Below, in pieces: positions 46,378 through 54,073 of a DNA stretch of 64,000 bases. How positions within the stretch are numbered: position 1 is the first letter of the stretch; every line of letters starts with the position of its first letter. Under the pieces are notes generated by a model, which searched no databases, was not told the origin of the DNA, and saw only the letters and a program-made list of their open reading frames with translations. The position numbers were made by a program, and so were the translations under genes. This DNA is from a halophilic archaeon SHRA6 (lineage in GTDB: Archaea > Halobacteriota > Halobacteria > Halobacteriales > Haloferacaceae), in assembly GCA_005239175.1 (NCBI GenBank), contig ML241294.1, positions 62,001-126,000 on the forward strand, given 5' to 3'.

Positions 46378-46821
46378 TTGAAACCCAGCACGACCGAATC
46401 CCGATACACGTTTGACGCGGCAGGCAAAATACTCGATCGAATGAGCGGCGCTGGCGATCGCGAAGCCACCATCGAGCTTGCGCTCGAATTACTCGCCCAT
46501 CTCGAACAGCCGGAGCTTGAGCTGGCTACGCTGGTCGATCGGATCGAAACAGTCACAAATGATCCGCACCTGACCCGAGAAATACTTGATCGAGCCGAAA
46601 CGCGTGGCATCATCGACCGCGACGGAGCGCAGATCCGGACTCGGCGTGGGGGGACGTTTGTTCGATTTGAGAGTCAAGTGACAGTTCGATCCGGTGAGTT
46701 CACGTGTCGCCGCTGCGGCGCGTCGATCGAGAACGGCCACTTTATTCAATTTGATGCGGGTGAACTCGGACCGTTTGGCTCCTCATGTATTCGGAAAGTC
46801 ACCGGCCGAGAAACCGACTGA
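46378..46821 (+). CDS. DUF5830-type haloarchaeal protein
   Basis: This 147-residue protein has a winged-helix-like middle (about 28-85, ELALELLAHLEQPELELATLVDRIETV). A C-terminal zinc-ribbon-like part contains CRRCGASIENGHFIQF and GSSCIRKVTGRE, with three or four cysteines. This matches the haloarchaeal DUF5830 family as remembered. It is probably a DNA-binding or metal-responsive regulator. No partner is seen. Confidence 0.7.
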   Translation: MKPSTTESRYTFDAAGKILDRMSGAGDREATIELALELLAHLEQPELELATLVDRIETVTNDPHLTREILDRAETRGIIDRDGAQIRTRRGGTFVRFESQVTVRSGEFTCRRCGASIENGHFIQFDAGELGPFGSSCIRKVTGRETD

Positions 46822-46842
46822 GGTACTGGGAGTCCGGGTGGC

Positions 46843-47886
46843 TCACCGGCCACGACGGAGTTCGGTGATCAGCTGTTCGAGCAGCTCACTCTGTCGTTCG
46901 AGCTGTGCTGCCTGTGTTTCGACTGCCTCGGTGAGTTCTGCAAGCTGTACAGAAATATCCTCCTCGTCGACTGGGCCGGCAGATTCGAACGGAGATCCCT
47001 CGAACGCGTCGGCCTCCGTTGGAGATTCCTCAGCGATCGGTTCGTCCGGTTCGATCGTCGTCGAGTTGGCAGTGCCAGAGACTGTCTGCGTGGTTGGATT
47101 TTCCGGTGTGAAACTAGCGTCTGTCGTGGTCTCAGCCGCGTTCGATCCCAATGGATCGAGTTCGGAGTCACCGAAGTCAAGCGAGTTCGCGCCGCCACCA
47201 TCTGCTGGCTCGGCTGAGAGTTCGGCGTCTGCTTCGGCCTCCGCTTCTGCTTCGCGTTTGTTTCGAAACGCAGCGAGGGTCTCGACATCGTGATGCGCAC
47301 AGATCGCTTCCGTCAGTCGCTCTTTGACCACCCGAGCTTCTTCGTTTGGTGTTTTGAACCGCTCTTGCCGACCATCGAGTGTCAGGACGATCGACGTCGC
47401 AACACTCCCCTGTTCGAACGTCAGATCCACGACATCGTCGTAGCTGAACTGTTCGGCATCAAGGTCCCAGACGGCCGAACCGATGTGTTTCACCACACGG
47501 GCGCTCGTAACCACGAGCGTTAGATCGCTAAAGCGGAACAACGCAAGGACTGACTCGTCGTCCTGGACAGTTCCAGCGGCTTCCAGTACGCCCGCAATTA
47601 CGGGTTCCAGCACGGTATCAACGTGCTTTGTTGGGACTGTGATCGTGTCCTCGCCGTCGAGACCGTACGTGAGTGTGATTTTCGCTTTGCGTCGACCGAC
47701 AGATACGCCGACCCGCTCGGCGTCGAGCGAGTACGTCTGGATCGATTCGTCGGACAACAGCCCTTCAGCTCGGTAGATGAGGACCCGCGTCGGCGTCACT
47801 ACGAGCACGTCGTCACCGCCAAGTGACACGCGCTCTCGGGCCGACTCCTCGTCGAGCGTCGTTTCGAGAAGCTCGGGCAGACTCAT
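46843..47886 (-). CDS. Haloarchaeal protein with PH-like repeats and C-terminal coiled coil
   Basis: This 347-residue acidic protein has two PH/GRAM-like beta domains in the N-terminal half (about 8-110 and 112-205; DDVLVVTPTRVLIYRAEGLL, then LTLVVTSARVVKHI). A disordered Glu/Ala/Ser/Thr-rich stretch (about 215-305) follows. A short coiled coil ends it (LAELTEAVETQAAQLERQSELLEQL). The ATG at 47886 opens the conserved domain. The 59 extra in-frame codons upstream look non-coding. Function is unknown. Confidence 0.7.
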   Translation of the reverse strand: MSLPELLETTLDEESARERVSLGGDDVLVVTPTRVLIYRAEGLLSDESIQTYSLDAERVGVSVGRRKAKITLTYGLDGEDTITVPTKHVDTVLEPVIAGVLEAAGTVQDDESVLALFRFSDLTLVVTSARVVKHIGSAVWDLDAEQFSYDDVVDLTFEQGSVATSIVLTLDGRQERFKTPNEEARVVKERLTEAICAHHDVETLAAFRNKREAEAEAEADAELSAEPADGGGANSLDFGDSELDPLGSNAAETTTDASFTPENPTTQTVSGTANSTTIEPDEPIAEESPTEADAFEGSPFESAGPVDEEDISVQLAELTEAVETQAAQLERQSELLEQLITELRRGR

Positions 47887-48030
47887 TGTCAAGGTGTTTA
47901 ATCGCCAGCGTATAAATTCGACGGATGTTGGTGTGCTGTCATCGGTGTGTACTTTTCTACGGTGTGTGATCGTGACACGATCGATCGAGATGAGAAGGTT
48001 AAAGACTGTCATCGCAGTACGTAGCGGTGA

Positions 48031-48182
48031 GGCCGGGTGGCTTAGCTGGACATAGCGCCGCACTCATAGGGTTACTGAGATTCGGTGCGGTAACCGCCTT
48101 GGAAGCATCCGCTCCCTTGAGGCTTGCCGAGCCTCATACCTGGGCTATGCGGAGATCGCGGGTTCGGAGCCCGCCCCGGCCA
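48031..48182 (+). tRNA. Elongator tRNA-Met (anticodon CAT) with intron
   Basis: Exon 1 is 48031-48068 and exon 2 is 48147-48182. A 78-nt intron (48069-48146) sits after anticodon position 37, the canonical archaeal site. Acceptor GGCCGGG pairs with CCCGGCC, discriminator A. Anticodon stem CCGCA/TGCGG has loop CTCATA plus A, with anticodon CAT at 48065-48067. Such introns are removed by the splicing endonuclease at a bulge-helix-bulge. Confidence 0.92.
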
Positions 48183-48242
48183 TCTACTGAGTATATCACA
48201 ACTAGCGGAGGCTCTATCGCAAAAAACGAGGACCTTACGCCT

Positions 48243-48387
48243 GCTGTTGAAAAGCTGGATTCGATTCGCTTGCTGTTGAAAAGCTGGATTCGATTCGCTT
48301 GCTGTTGAAAAGCTGGATTTGATCCGCTTGCTGTTGAAAAGCTGGATTTGATTCGCTTGCTGTTGAAAAGCTTGATTCGACCCGTCT
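48243..48387. repeat. Five 29-bp tandem repeats with CTGTTGAAA core
   Basis: Units start at 48243, 48272, 48301, 48330 and 48359, each beginning GCTGTTGAAAAGCT. The first two are identical and later ones differ by a few bases. The stretch 48183-48397 holds no gene. The CTGTTGAAA core is the same as in the mobile-element ends 280 bp to the right. Confidence 0.9.
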
Positions 48388-48397
48388 ACCCGACGGC

Positions 48398-48583
48398 CTA
48401 TACCGGCCGACCGCCCTCGCTTGTTCCGAGGAGAAGGGTGCCGACAGTGAGAAGGATGGCTGCGATCGCGAGCCCCGCGTATCCGATGGTGCCGGTGCCC
48501 GTGGCGATCCACGGGAGAAACAACGCAGTACCGATTACGAGCAACACCGCGCCGACGAGCGCCTGCTTCGGGATGATTGGCAT
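48398..48583 (-). CDS. Small two-helix membrane protein
   Basis: This 61-residue protein has two hydrophobic segments (about 10-29 and 31-52) separated by a short glycine-rich turn (ATGTGTIGYAG), with charged ends. ATG 48583 starts at PIIPKQALVGAVLLVIG. An in-frame extension upstream would add a non-hydrophobic, cysteine-containing leader and is unlikely. No function is recognised. Confidence 0.65.
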   Translation of the reverse strand: MPIIPKQALVGAVLLVIGTALFLPWIATGTGTIGYAGLAIAAILLTVGTLLLGTSEGGRPV

Positions 48584-48655
48584 AGATGCTGATGCGTGAC
48601 GACGAATAATGAGGTTTCCCCTTTGGCAGACAGCTGCGGCAGGCACACGCAATAT

Positions 48656-48663
48656 GGAATTGA
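48656..48663. repeat. Left 8-bp target-site duplication (GGAATTGA)
   Basis: GGAATTGA directly abuts the left inverted end at 48664. The identical octamer directly abuts the right end, at 54074-54081. Confidence 0.8.
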
Positions 48664-48776
48664 GCCTCTGTTGAAATCAGCAGCGCCTGATAGGAATGCC
48701 GTGCAAGATACAGAGGCTGTAGTCCTCACGGAAAATGCATTATTTTCTTCATCTGAATCTTGAATCAGCCGATAGA

Positions 48777-48987
48777 ATGCGCTTGCGTGAATTGACTGCT
48801 GAGCTACCTACCAGTTTCGGATGATTTTCAGAGCGCGTTACAAGATGCAGGGTGCGAATACAGCACGGATGGTTCTCCGAGTCGGGCTAACTTAGTTCGG
48901 TTCTTACAGGGTATAAGCAACTATCGATATGGAGAGAGGTTTGATCGGGCCGTCTTACGCTGTTGTGCCACAAATCCATTAAATTAA
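48777..48987 (+). pseudogene. Decayed reading frame near the left end
   Basis: An ATG at 48777 opens 15 codons (MRLRELTAELPTSFG) before a stop. A different frame is then open from 48796 to the TAA at 48985-48987 and reads like protein (VSDDFQSALQDAGCEY, then RANLVRFLQGISNYRYGERF). One frameshift would join them. No family is recognised, and it is not an obvious IS6 transposase remnant. The remainder of 48664-49164 shows nothing further. Confidence 0.35.
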
Positions 48988-49164
48988 CAGTCAGTTCTTT
49001 CAGCACCCAGCTGCTGTAGATGATAAATACTGAATAAACGCAGGCTGTCCCTGGTTACTCATTTGTTTGTGTCTCATTCCCGTGGCCACTCATATCACGG
49101 AAAGCGGAGTAATGTAAACTACTGTATCATTCCCGCTGTCTCGAAAAATGGTGTCGTCTTCGGA

Positions 49165-49905
49165 TTAGTGTCCGTGGCCGAGCGCTTCGTTACACATCGC
49201 GTTGAGTTCCGAGATCTTCTTCGTGACGCTCTCGGGTTTGTCCTGTGGCGGCTCCTCAAGCGCAGGTTGGCCGTGAGCGTCCGGTTCTCCGACGATGATG
49301 CTACCAATCATCCCGACCGTTTCGTGGGGCGTACAGTAGTAGTGGTAGACCCCTTCAGTCTCGAAGGTGTGTTCGAACGTCGCGCCTGCCTCCGAGAGGA
49401 GGCTGCTGTCCCACGACGCGGCTCCGTCGGGGACGAGCTGTGGTTGATCGTTTTCCGGGTGGTAGGCCGTGGCAGAGTGGCTCCCACTCTCGTTGTGGAA
49501 TGTCACCGTGCCGCCGACCTTAACTCGGGCCACGTGAGGGTCGAAGTGGTACGTCCCGTCCGTCGTGATCATGTTCACCTGTGCCGTTTCCGTCGGGTCA
49601 CCAACCTCCTCATCATGGTGGCTGTCTTCGCCGTGACCTTCTTCTTCGTCGTCGTGGCTCTCTTCTTCCTCGCTGTGTTCGTCCTCGGAGTCGTCGTGGC
49701 TCTCTTCTTCCTCACTGTGTTCGTCCTCGGAGTCGTCGTGGCTCTCCGTCTCGTTGTGACCATCCGAGTCAGAATGTTCTTCTGTCGATTCCGACCCGCC
49801 ATCACTCTCTGCCTGGCTGCCCGAACAGCCAGCGAGACCAATGGCCGCCGCAGTACCAGATAAGCTGAGCATCCGTCGCCGGGTGTACAGAGATTCGTTT
49901 GTCAT
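49165..49905 (-). CDS. Halocyanin-like cupredoxin, Tat lipoprotein
   Basis: This 246-residue protein has a Tat signal (YTRRRMLSLSGTAAAIGLAGC) placing it outside the membrane with a lipid anchor. Residues about 27-85 are an Asp/Glu/Ser/His-rich tail with two exact copies of SHDDSEDEHSEEEE, able to bind metal. The plastocyanin-type domain (about 90-200) has copper ligands: His in SGSHSATAYH, and Cys, His and Met in YYCTPHETVGM. It probably carries electrons or delivers copper. GTG 49917 is an alternative start. It lies divergent to an HTH gene. Confidence 0.88.
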   Translation of the reverse strand: MTNESLYTRRRMLSLSGTAAAIGLAGCSGSQAESDGGSESTEEHSDSDGHNETESHDDSEDEHSEEEESHDDSEDEHSEEEESHDDEEEGHGEDSHHDEEVGDPTETAQVNMITTDGTYHFDPHVARVKVGGTVTFHNESGSHSATAYHPENDQPQLVPDGAASWDSSLLSEAGATFEHTFETEGVYHYYCTPHETVGMIGSIIVGEPDAHGQPALEEPPQDKPESVTKKISELNAMCNEALGHGH

Positions 49906-50035
49906 GGGATCAGTCACCTTGCACTTGAGGAGACGCTTGCTGGGATAATGGGCGGGTCGCTGTTTTGCGCGCGACGCAAAACGATTCCCTCTTTAAGTAT
50001 CTTGGAGTATTCATGAACTACTGCGAGGAACATCC

Positions 50036-50386
50036 GTGTCCACACAAGAACGCTCTGACGAACTCTTGGAGCTCCTCGGCCAAGAACGAGTCCGGCAGAT
50101 TCTGGCCGCGACGAGTCAGGAACCCAGGTCTGCGAAGGAACTCAGCACAGAGTGTGATGTCGCGCTCTCAACCATCTATCGCCGAGTTGAGGACATGATT
50201 ACCAACGACTTGCTCGTCGAGCAGACACGGATCGAATCAGATGGGAGCCACCACAGCGTCTACGAGGCGAACATCGACCATCTCGACGTAGATATCGACG
50301 ATGGAGCCATTGACGTCCGCGTTCATGTGCGTGAGGACGCCGCCCAGCGGTTCTCACGCATCTGGAACGACATCAGGGAGAGTTGA
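50036..50386 (+). CDS. Winged-helix transcriptional regulator (ArsR-like)
   Basis: This 116-residue protein begins with GTG at 50036. A TTTAAG element about 40 bases upstream supports transcription from nearby. The helix-turn-helix lies at about 24-62 (RSAKELSTECDVALSTIYRRVEDMI) with wing EQTRIESDGSHHSVYEAN. The acidic C-terminal strand pair is DVDIDDGAIDVRVHVRED. It precedes two small membrane-protein genes and is divergent from the cupredoxin gene, so it probably controls them. Confidence 0.8.
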   Translation: MSTQERSDELLELLGQERVRQILAATSQEPRSAKELSTECDVALSTIYRRVEDMITNDLLVEQTRIESDGSHHSVYEANIDHLDVDIDDGAIDVRVHVREDAAQRFSRIWNDIRES

Positions 50387-50393
50387 TACACCC

Positions 50394-50693
50394 ATGCACA
50401 TCGAACTCGTCATCGCGAAACTCATCACGGTCGGATTGGGGCTATTGATAACGTACAAGGCGTATGAGGGGTACCGAACGTATGGAAGTGGGCCGATGCT
50501 CTACGTCGCTATCGGGTTCCTCTTCATCAGCGTCGGTTCTGTCATTGAGGGCATCTTGTTCGATGTTGTGGGTCTGTCTATCTTCCTCTCCGGAACCATC
50601 CAGACGGCAGTCGTCGCAATCGGGATGCTCGTTATTCTGTACTCGCTGTACGGCCGATTGCCACAACAAGCGAACGAAGGGGAGGCCCCATGA
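50394..50693 (+). CDS. Small haloarchaeal membrane protein (DUF7521-like)
   Basis: This 99-residue protein has three hydrophobic helices (about 4-20, 34-55 and 60-85). The basic/aromatic motif TYKAYEGYRTYG lies between the first and second. ATG 50394 lies eight bases after the regulator's stop, and the stop overlaps the next gene (ATGA). It shares its helix layout and Y/F-R-x-Y motif with the next gene, so the two are paralogous. The family name is from memory. Confidence 0.7.
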   Translation: MHIELVIAKLITVGLGLLITYKAYEGYRTYGSGPMLYVAIGFLFISVGSVIEGILFDVVGLSIFLSGTIQTAVVAIGMLVILYSLYGRLPQQANEGEAP

Positions 50694-50965
50694 CCGGTCA
50701 CTGGGAACTCGCATTAATCGCCGTTCGCGTCCTCCTCCTGCTAGTAGGGCTCGCGACGACCGCTATCAGTTTCCGCGCCTACCGGCAAGAAGGAACTCGA
50801 TACCTCCGCGACGCCACGCTCGGATTTGGATTTATTACACTCGGCGTCCTTATTGAAGGATTTCTCTACCAGTTCACTAGATTGACCCTCACGCAAGTTC
50901 ACGTCGCCGAATCCGTGTGTCTCGTCTTCGGACTCGGTATCCTTCTTCGATCGTTTCTTGATTAA
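50690..50965 (+). CDS. Small haloarchaeal membrane protein, paralogue of the preceding one
   Basis: This 91-residue protein has three hydrophobic helices and the motif ISFRAYRQEGTRYLRDA between helices 1 and 2, which parallels the preceding protein. It overlaps that gene by four bases and is translationally coupled. The pair might form a heteromeric membrane complex. The function is unknown. Confidence 0.7.
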   Translation: MTGHWELALIAVRVLLLLVGLATTAISFRAYRQEGTRYLRDATLGFGFITLGVLIEGFLYQFTRLTLTQVHVAESVCLVFGLGILLRSFLD

Positions 50966-51279
50966 CCTGGCAATCGGCGGTCATTGTGGGCGTGTACACT
51001 CAGCAGTCTATTTTTGACGTATATTTAACATATCGATGACTGCTTCGGTAACGGCTTCACCTGTACTGAGCGATTACAGCCTTCACAAATCGAGCCCCGA
51101 TCTCGTGCGGCATTCGCGCCCTCTATTCAGCAAGACTGCTGAAAACTATCATCGATTGAGGGTTTCAACAAGGCCGAGTCGTCCAATAATGAGTATCCAC
51201 GTAGTTATCTAGATAATTATCTCACGAGTTATCTAACCACGAACGACACAAAGAAAGTAAAATCAAGAATAGTCGGCGC
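50966..51279. other. Gene-free stretch containing the inner right end
   Basis: No reading frame of note. It contains the inner right end (to 51175) with its conserved subterminal part. An AT-rich region with the imperfect repeat GTTATCTAGATAATTATCT (about 51200-51220) follows, which may include a terminator for the leftward lipoprotein gene. Confidence 0.5.
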
Positions 51280-53121
51280 TTAGTTGACGCTCTTCGAGAG
51301 CTCGGCTCCTGCTTTGAATTTCACATCGTCAGACGCATTTGTCTCGCTGAAGTGGACGAGTCGTCCTTGGTGCGTAAGCACTACCGGCACATCATCGGTT
51401 GTCAGGGCTTCCGTCTCGGTGCGCCCCGGGCGCTTTCGCAGCATGAGGTCGTCTCCTTCTGCTTCCGAAAGGACCCCTTGGGCAACTGCATCCGAAATCG
51501 ACCCATCAAACAGTCTTGCTCCTTGTCGCTCTCGGTCGTCAGACAGGCTTCGAGCAACCACGTCTCCGTACCCATCTCCATTCAAGTCACCAGCGCCAAC
51601 ACCGAGGACTTCCGTCGGTCCTCCCACATCCACGAGCGTGGCAGAGTTCTCGTAGAGACTGCCATCGTCGATAACCCACCCACCTGTGTAGAGATACTGG
51701 TCAGCGTTCTTGCAACGGCGAACGTACAACAGCGCGGGGAATGGCGTCGGGCAGTCCGGCGGGGAGACCATAATCGGACACACGAGTGTCGGCGTGGCCG
51801 AGTTCGCCCCATTTTCTGAACCCCAACTCTCGAAGTCAGCGGGGGCGACTGACGACCCATCTGCACTGACTGCGAGGGCAGGCGTCGTCTCCGTGGCCTG
51901 TGGTGGGTCGTTCACCACGTGAACCCTGATTCGGCCGTCAACGGCGGTGACTTCGAGATGGATACCTGTGTCCACGGGTCCCGAAAGGGCTGACAGGCAC
52001 ACGTCCGAGTTGGAGAGAGAGATGTCGTCACCCATGATTGCCCTGTTAAGGACGTTTTCACCACCAATCGCGTCTCCCTCGTAAATCGGGCTGGTGTTTC
52101 CTCCACCGTTTTCCGTGCGGGCTCGGAGCTCTCCCCACGCGTATATCTTACCTTCAGTATCGGCTCGGCCGGTCACGTACTCGATGATGCGGCGCGGAGT
52201 GAGTTCGTTAACGAGAGCGAGGTCCCGGCCCGGGACGCGAGCGTCGGGGACCGTAATGGTAAACAGCTCGCTGAGTATGGGTTCATCAGCGAGGTAGTCG
52301 AACACGGCTCCTACGTTGTCTCCCGGCATCACCATATCTCTGTCTTCCCCGAGGATGATTTCGCCGGTCACGCCCGAGGTGTTTGCGTCGTTCAACGAAG
52401 AGTCGAGCAGTTCGATGTCACCTTCGACGATTCCTCGTATCTTTTGAACGTCTTCGGCAGCGGCTTCCCACTCGCCGTTCTCAACGTGCTCTGCCGCTTG
52501 CTGAGCCAGTGACGCTCTGTCATCCGAGTGGTTTCGCACGGTCACGCACACGTCGTCAGAGCAGCGTTCGAGCGTGGCCTGTATGTCTTCGATGGTGTCG
52601 CCCATGTCTGCGAGGCCGCGAGGCCCTTTGCGTGCAGAGCGCTTGCTGATGGAGTCGGCTGCTGCTTTCGTCTGGGAGAGCAGTTGGTTCTCTAACTCCA
52701 GTGCTTTAGAACGGAGTTCGACTGTATCGTCGATTCCGTCGCCGTCTGAATCCGCATCTCCCGGGCCACGGATTTTCGACTTGTTGCTTCGACTGTTGTT
52801 GTAGTTGGCCGCAGCGAGGGCTTGCGCAGTCACCCACGCTTCGAGTTCGACCTCTCCGGAGAGCAGTCCGGAATCACCGGACACTGTCGGAGTGAGTTTG
52901 TACACGGTCGGGTCGCCCGTCGGCGAGGGGCCGGTGTACTCACCAATACCTGCAAACGGTGCTGCTGGGGATGCTTCTGTATTTGTCGTCGCACTTGCGA
53001 CTCTACCGAGACAGCCACTGAGCGCACCAACGGCCAAGAGACCACTCGCAGTAAGCATCTGTCGACGGCTAGTTCCCATTGCCGACATATCCCGCTCAGA
53101 ACTGTATCTTTTTGAAGCCAT
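51280..53121 (-). CDS. Large Tat lipoprotein with calcium-binding repeats
   Basis: This 613-residue protein has a Tat signal (TSRRQMLTASGLLAVGALSGC) and is lipid-anchored outside the cell. EF-hand/thrombospondin-type calcium motifs appear at about 123-131 (DADSDGDGIDD) and, as an FG-GAP-like unit, near 514-525 (AGDLNGDGYGDVVA). The middle part carries helical segments and beta-rich regions without recognised domains. TATA-like TTATCA about 30 bases upstream supports ATG 53121. ATG 53088 and 53079 are alternatives nearer the Tat motif. It is the only gene in the central passenger segment. Confidence 0.75.
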   Translation of the reverse strand: MASKRYSSERDMSAMGTSRRQMLTASGLLAVGALSGCLGRVASATTNTEASPAAPFAGIGEYTGPSPTGDPTVYKLTPTVSGDSGLLSGEVELEAWVTAQALAAANYNNSRSNKSKIRGPGDADSDGDGIDDTVELRSKALELENQLLSQTKAAADSISKRSARKGPRGLADMGDTIEDIQATLERCSDDVCVTVRNHSDDRASLAQQAAEHVENGEWEAAAEDVQKIRGIVEGDIELLDSSLNDANTSGVTGEIILGEDRDMVMPGDNVGAVFDYLADEPILSELFTITVPDARVPGRDLALVNELTPRRIIEYVTGRADTEGKIYAWGELRARTENGGGNTSPIYEGDAIGGENVLNRAIMGDDISLSNSDVCLSALSGPVDTGIHLEVTAVDGRIRVHVVNDPPQATETTPALAVSADGSSVAPADFESWGSENGANSATPTLVCPIMVSPPDCPTPFPALLYVRRCKNADQYLYTGGWVIDDGSLYENSATLVDVGGPTEVLGVGAGDLNGDGYGDVVARSLSDDRERQGARLFDGSISDAVAQGVLSEAEGDDLMLRKRPGRTETEALTTDDVPVVLTHQGRLVHFSETNASDDVKFKAGAELSKSVN

Positions 53122-53547
53122 TAATGTGTGTTAGACGCTTTCAACTATGATAAGCATTCTTACAAAAGTGGGCGGGGATTTCACATTAGAGATTCAGGAT
53201 TTATCCCCTTCCTCTCGGACCAAGACTGACCCCGGATGGCAGCTTATGCTGTCAGGCGAACAGTCTTTGCTGCCATGGGTGCTGGCTATTCCATCGAGAC
53301 CGGTGTTCGGACTTGTCTGCCGCCCAACAATACTGTTGTAATAGCCGTGATTTGGACTGAAACACCTGATTTGTGGGCGTAGAATGCTTCTAACAACCTC
53401 AAAAATAGCACAGTTATATGGCTCTGTTGAAATCCTTAAGAACTGACAGAATCGGCGTGCAAGATACAGAGTATGTAGTCAGCAAAGTCGTGTTCTCAAA
53501 ACAAGTGGGGGAGAGGGATTTATTCTTACCCAGTGTCGAATGATCGT
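53122..53547. other. Mostly gene-free stretch with inner left end
   Basis: It holds the left end of the uspA cassette (from 53420) and an AT-rich leader. A 48-codon frame at 53236-53382 (starting MAAYAVRRTVFAAMGAGYSI) has hydrophobic character but no support beyond that. No other gene is seen. Confidence 0.5.
53518..53525 (+). promoter_or_regulatory. TATA element of the uspA cassette gene
   Basis: ATTTATTC lies about 26 bases before the ATG at 53548, so the cassette carries its own promoter for a leaderless uspA message. Confidence 0.5.
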
Positions 53548-53964
53548 ATGGCAATTCTTGTGGCCTACGACGGTTCCAACGCGGCACAGAAAGCGGTAAA
53601 GCGTGCAGTCAGAGCCGCGGATGGGGAAGAGATCATCCTATTACGGGTGATCGAAGCAGCTGATGGGATGCTCGAGGCGGGGATAGATATCGTTCAGGAA
53701 CGGCTCAAAGAGGTGCAAGATGAGAAGACAAACGAGGTGTACGAGGAGATCAAGCCAATGCTGGAGGCGGAAGGCGTCGAATTCCGGATCGAAACTGTCG
53801 TTGGCAAGCCCTCTAGAGAAATAGTTTCCTTCGCAGAGGAAAACGACGTGTCAGAGATTGTTGTCGGAAGTCGCGGCCGGGAGGGAGTCTCCCGCGTGTT
53901 ACTAGGGAACGTCGCCGAAAGCGTCGTTCGACGTGCCCCGGTTACAGTCATTGTTGTTCGCTGA
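53548..53964 (+). CDS. Single-domain universal stress protein (UspA family)
   Basis: This 138-residue protein starts with AILVAYDGSNAAQKAVKRAV. It ends with the nucleotide-binding signature VGSRGREGVSRVLLGNVAESV, followed by PVTVIVV. It is a complete, apparently functional member. GTG 53533 (five more residues) is an alternative start. It is the only gene between the two ends of a 654-bp cassette and does not closely match either domain of the two-domain member at 5481. Confidence 0.88.
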   Translation: MAILVAYDGSNAAQKAVKRAVRAADGEEIILLRVIEAADGMLEAGIDIVQERLKEVQDEKTNEVYEEIKPMLEAEGVEFRIETVVGKPSREIVSFAEENDVSEIVVGSRGREGVSRVLLGNVAESVVRRAPVTVIVVR

Positions 53965-54073
53965 TTCGGGTCCGGTTCAGTTTTCCAGCATACCGTAGTC
54001 GAGTGCCGAGTACGCGCGCTGTATCCAGCATGACCTCTGTGAACTATCAGCAGTTGAGGATTTCAACAGAGCC

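Larger units (their letters stand above)
48664..51175. mobile_element. Left cassette: IS6-like ends enclosing cupredoxin and membrane-protein genes
   Basis: A left end (48664, GCCTCTGTTGAAATC) and a right end finishing at 51175 (GGTTTCAACAAGGCC) bound 2512 bp. The segment has a decayed reading frame, a cupredoxin gene, a winged-helix regulator gene and two small membrane-protein genes. Its right end has more changes from the consensus than the outer right end. Confidence 0.6.
48664..54073. mobile_element. 5.4-kb transposase-less composite element with IS6-like ends
   Basis: The outer ends are inverted: GCCTCTGTTGAAATC on the left and GATTTCAACAGAGCC on the right. Both are flanked by the same octamer GGAATTGA. 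Inside, a second right end finishes at 51175 and a second left end starts at 53420, giving two directly repeated left-right pairs around a central passenger segment. The left subterminal 65 bases and the right subterminal 55 bases are recognisably alike in both pairs. Haloarchaeal IS6-group elements have such ends and make 8-bp duplications (family knowledge). None of the genes inside is a transposase, so it would need one in trans. Confidence 0.75.
53420..54073. mobile_element. 654-bp IS-end-bounded cassette carrying only uspA
   Basis: The left end GGCTCTGTTGAAATCCT and the right end, whose reverse complement is GGCTCTGTTGAAATCCT, are exact 17-bp inverted repeats. The subterminal regions match those of the left cassette. 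The size equals that of a small IS6-group element, but the single gene is uspA and not a transposase. This is the organisation called a mobile insertion cassette. Confidence 0.75.

Noticed and set aside
48243-48387. Possible CRISPR array because of the 29-bp repeat period
   Set aside because: The repeats are head to tail with no unique spacers, and no cas genes are in the window.
53236-53382. 48-codon frame with hydrophobic residues in the passenger segment
   Set aside because: No promoter, no family, and its composition fits a chance frame. Kept only as a note.
48664-54073. Integrated virus or conjugative element
   Set aside because: No integrase, capsid, terminase or conjugation gene, no tRNA-derived attachment repeat, and an 8-bp duplication is typical of transposition.
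53420-54073. uspA cassette as an independent insertion here
   Set aside because: The base octamers flanking it (AGTTATAT and GGAATTGA) differ. Only the outermost pair of ends has a matching duplication, so the cassette did not arrive alone.
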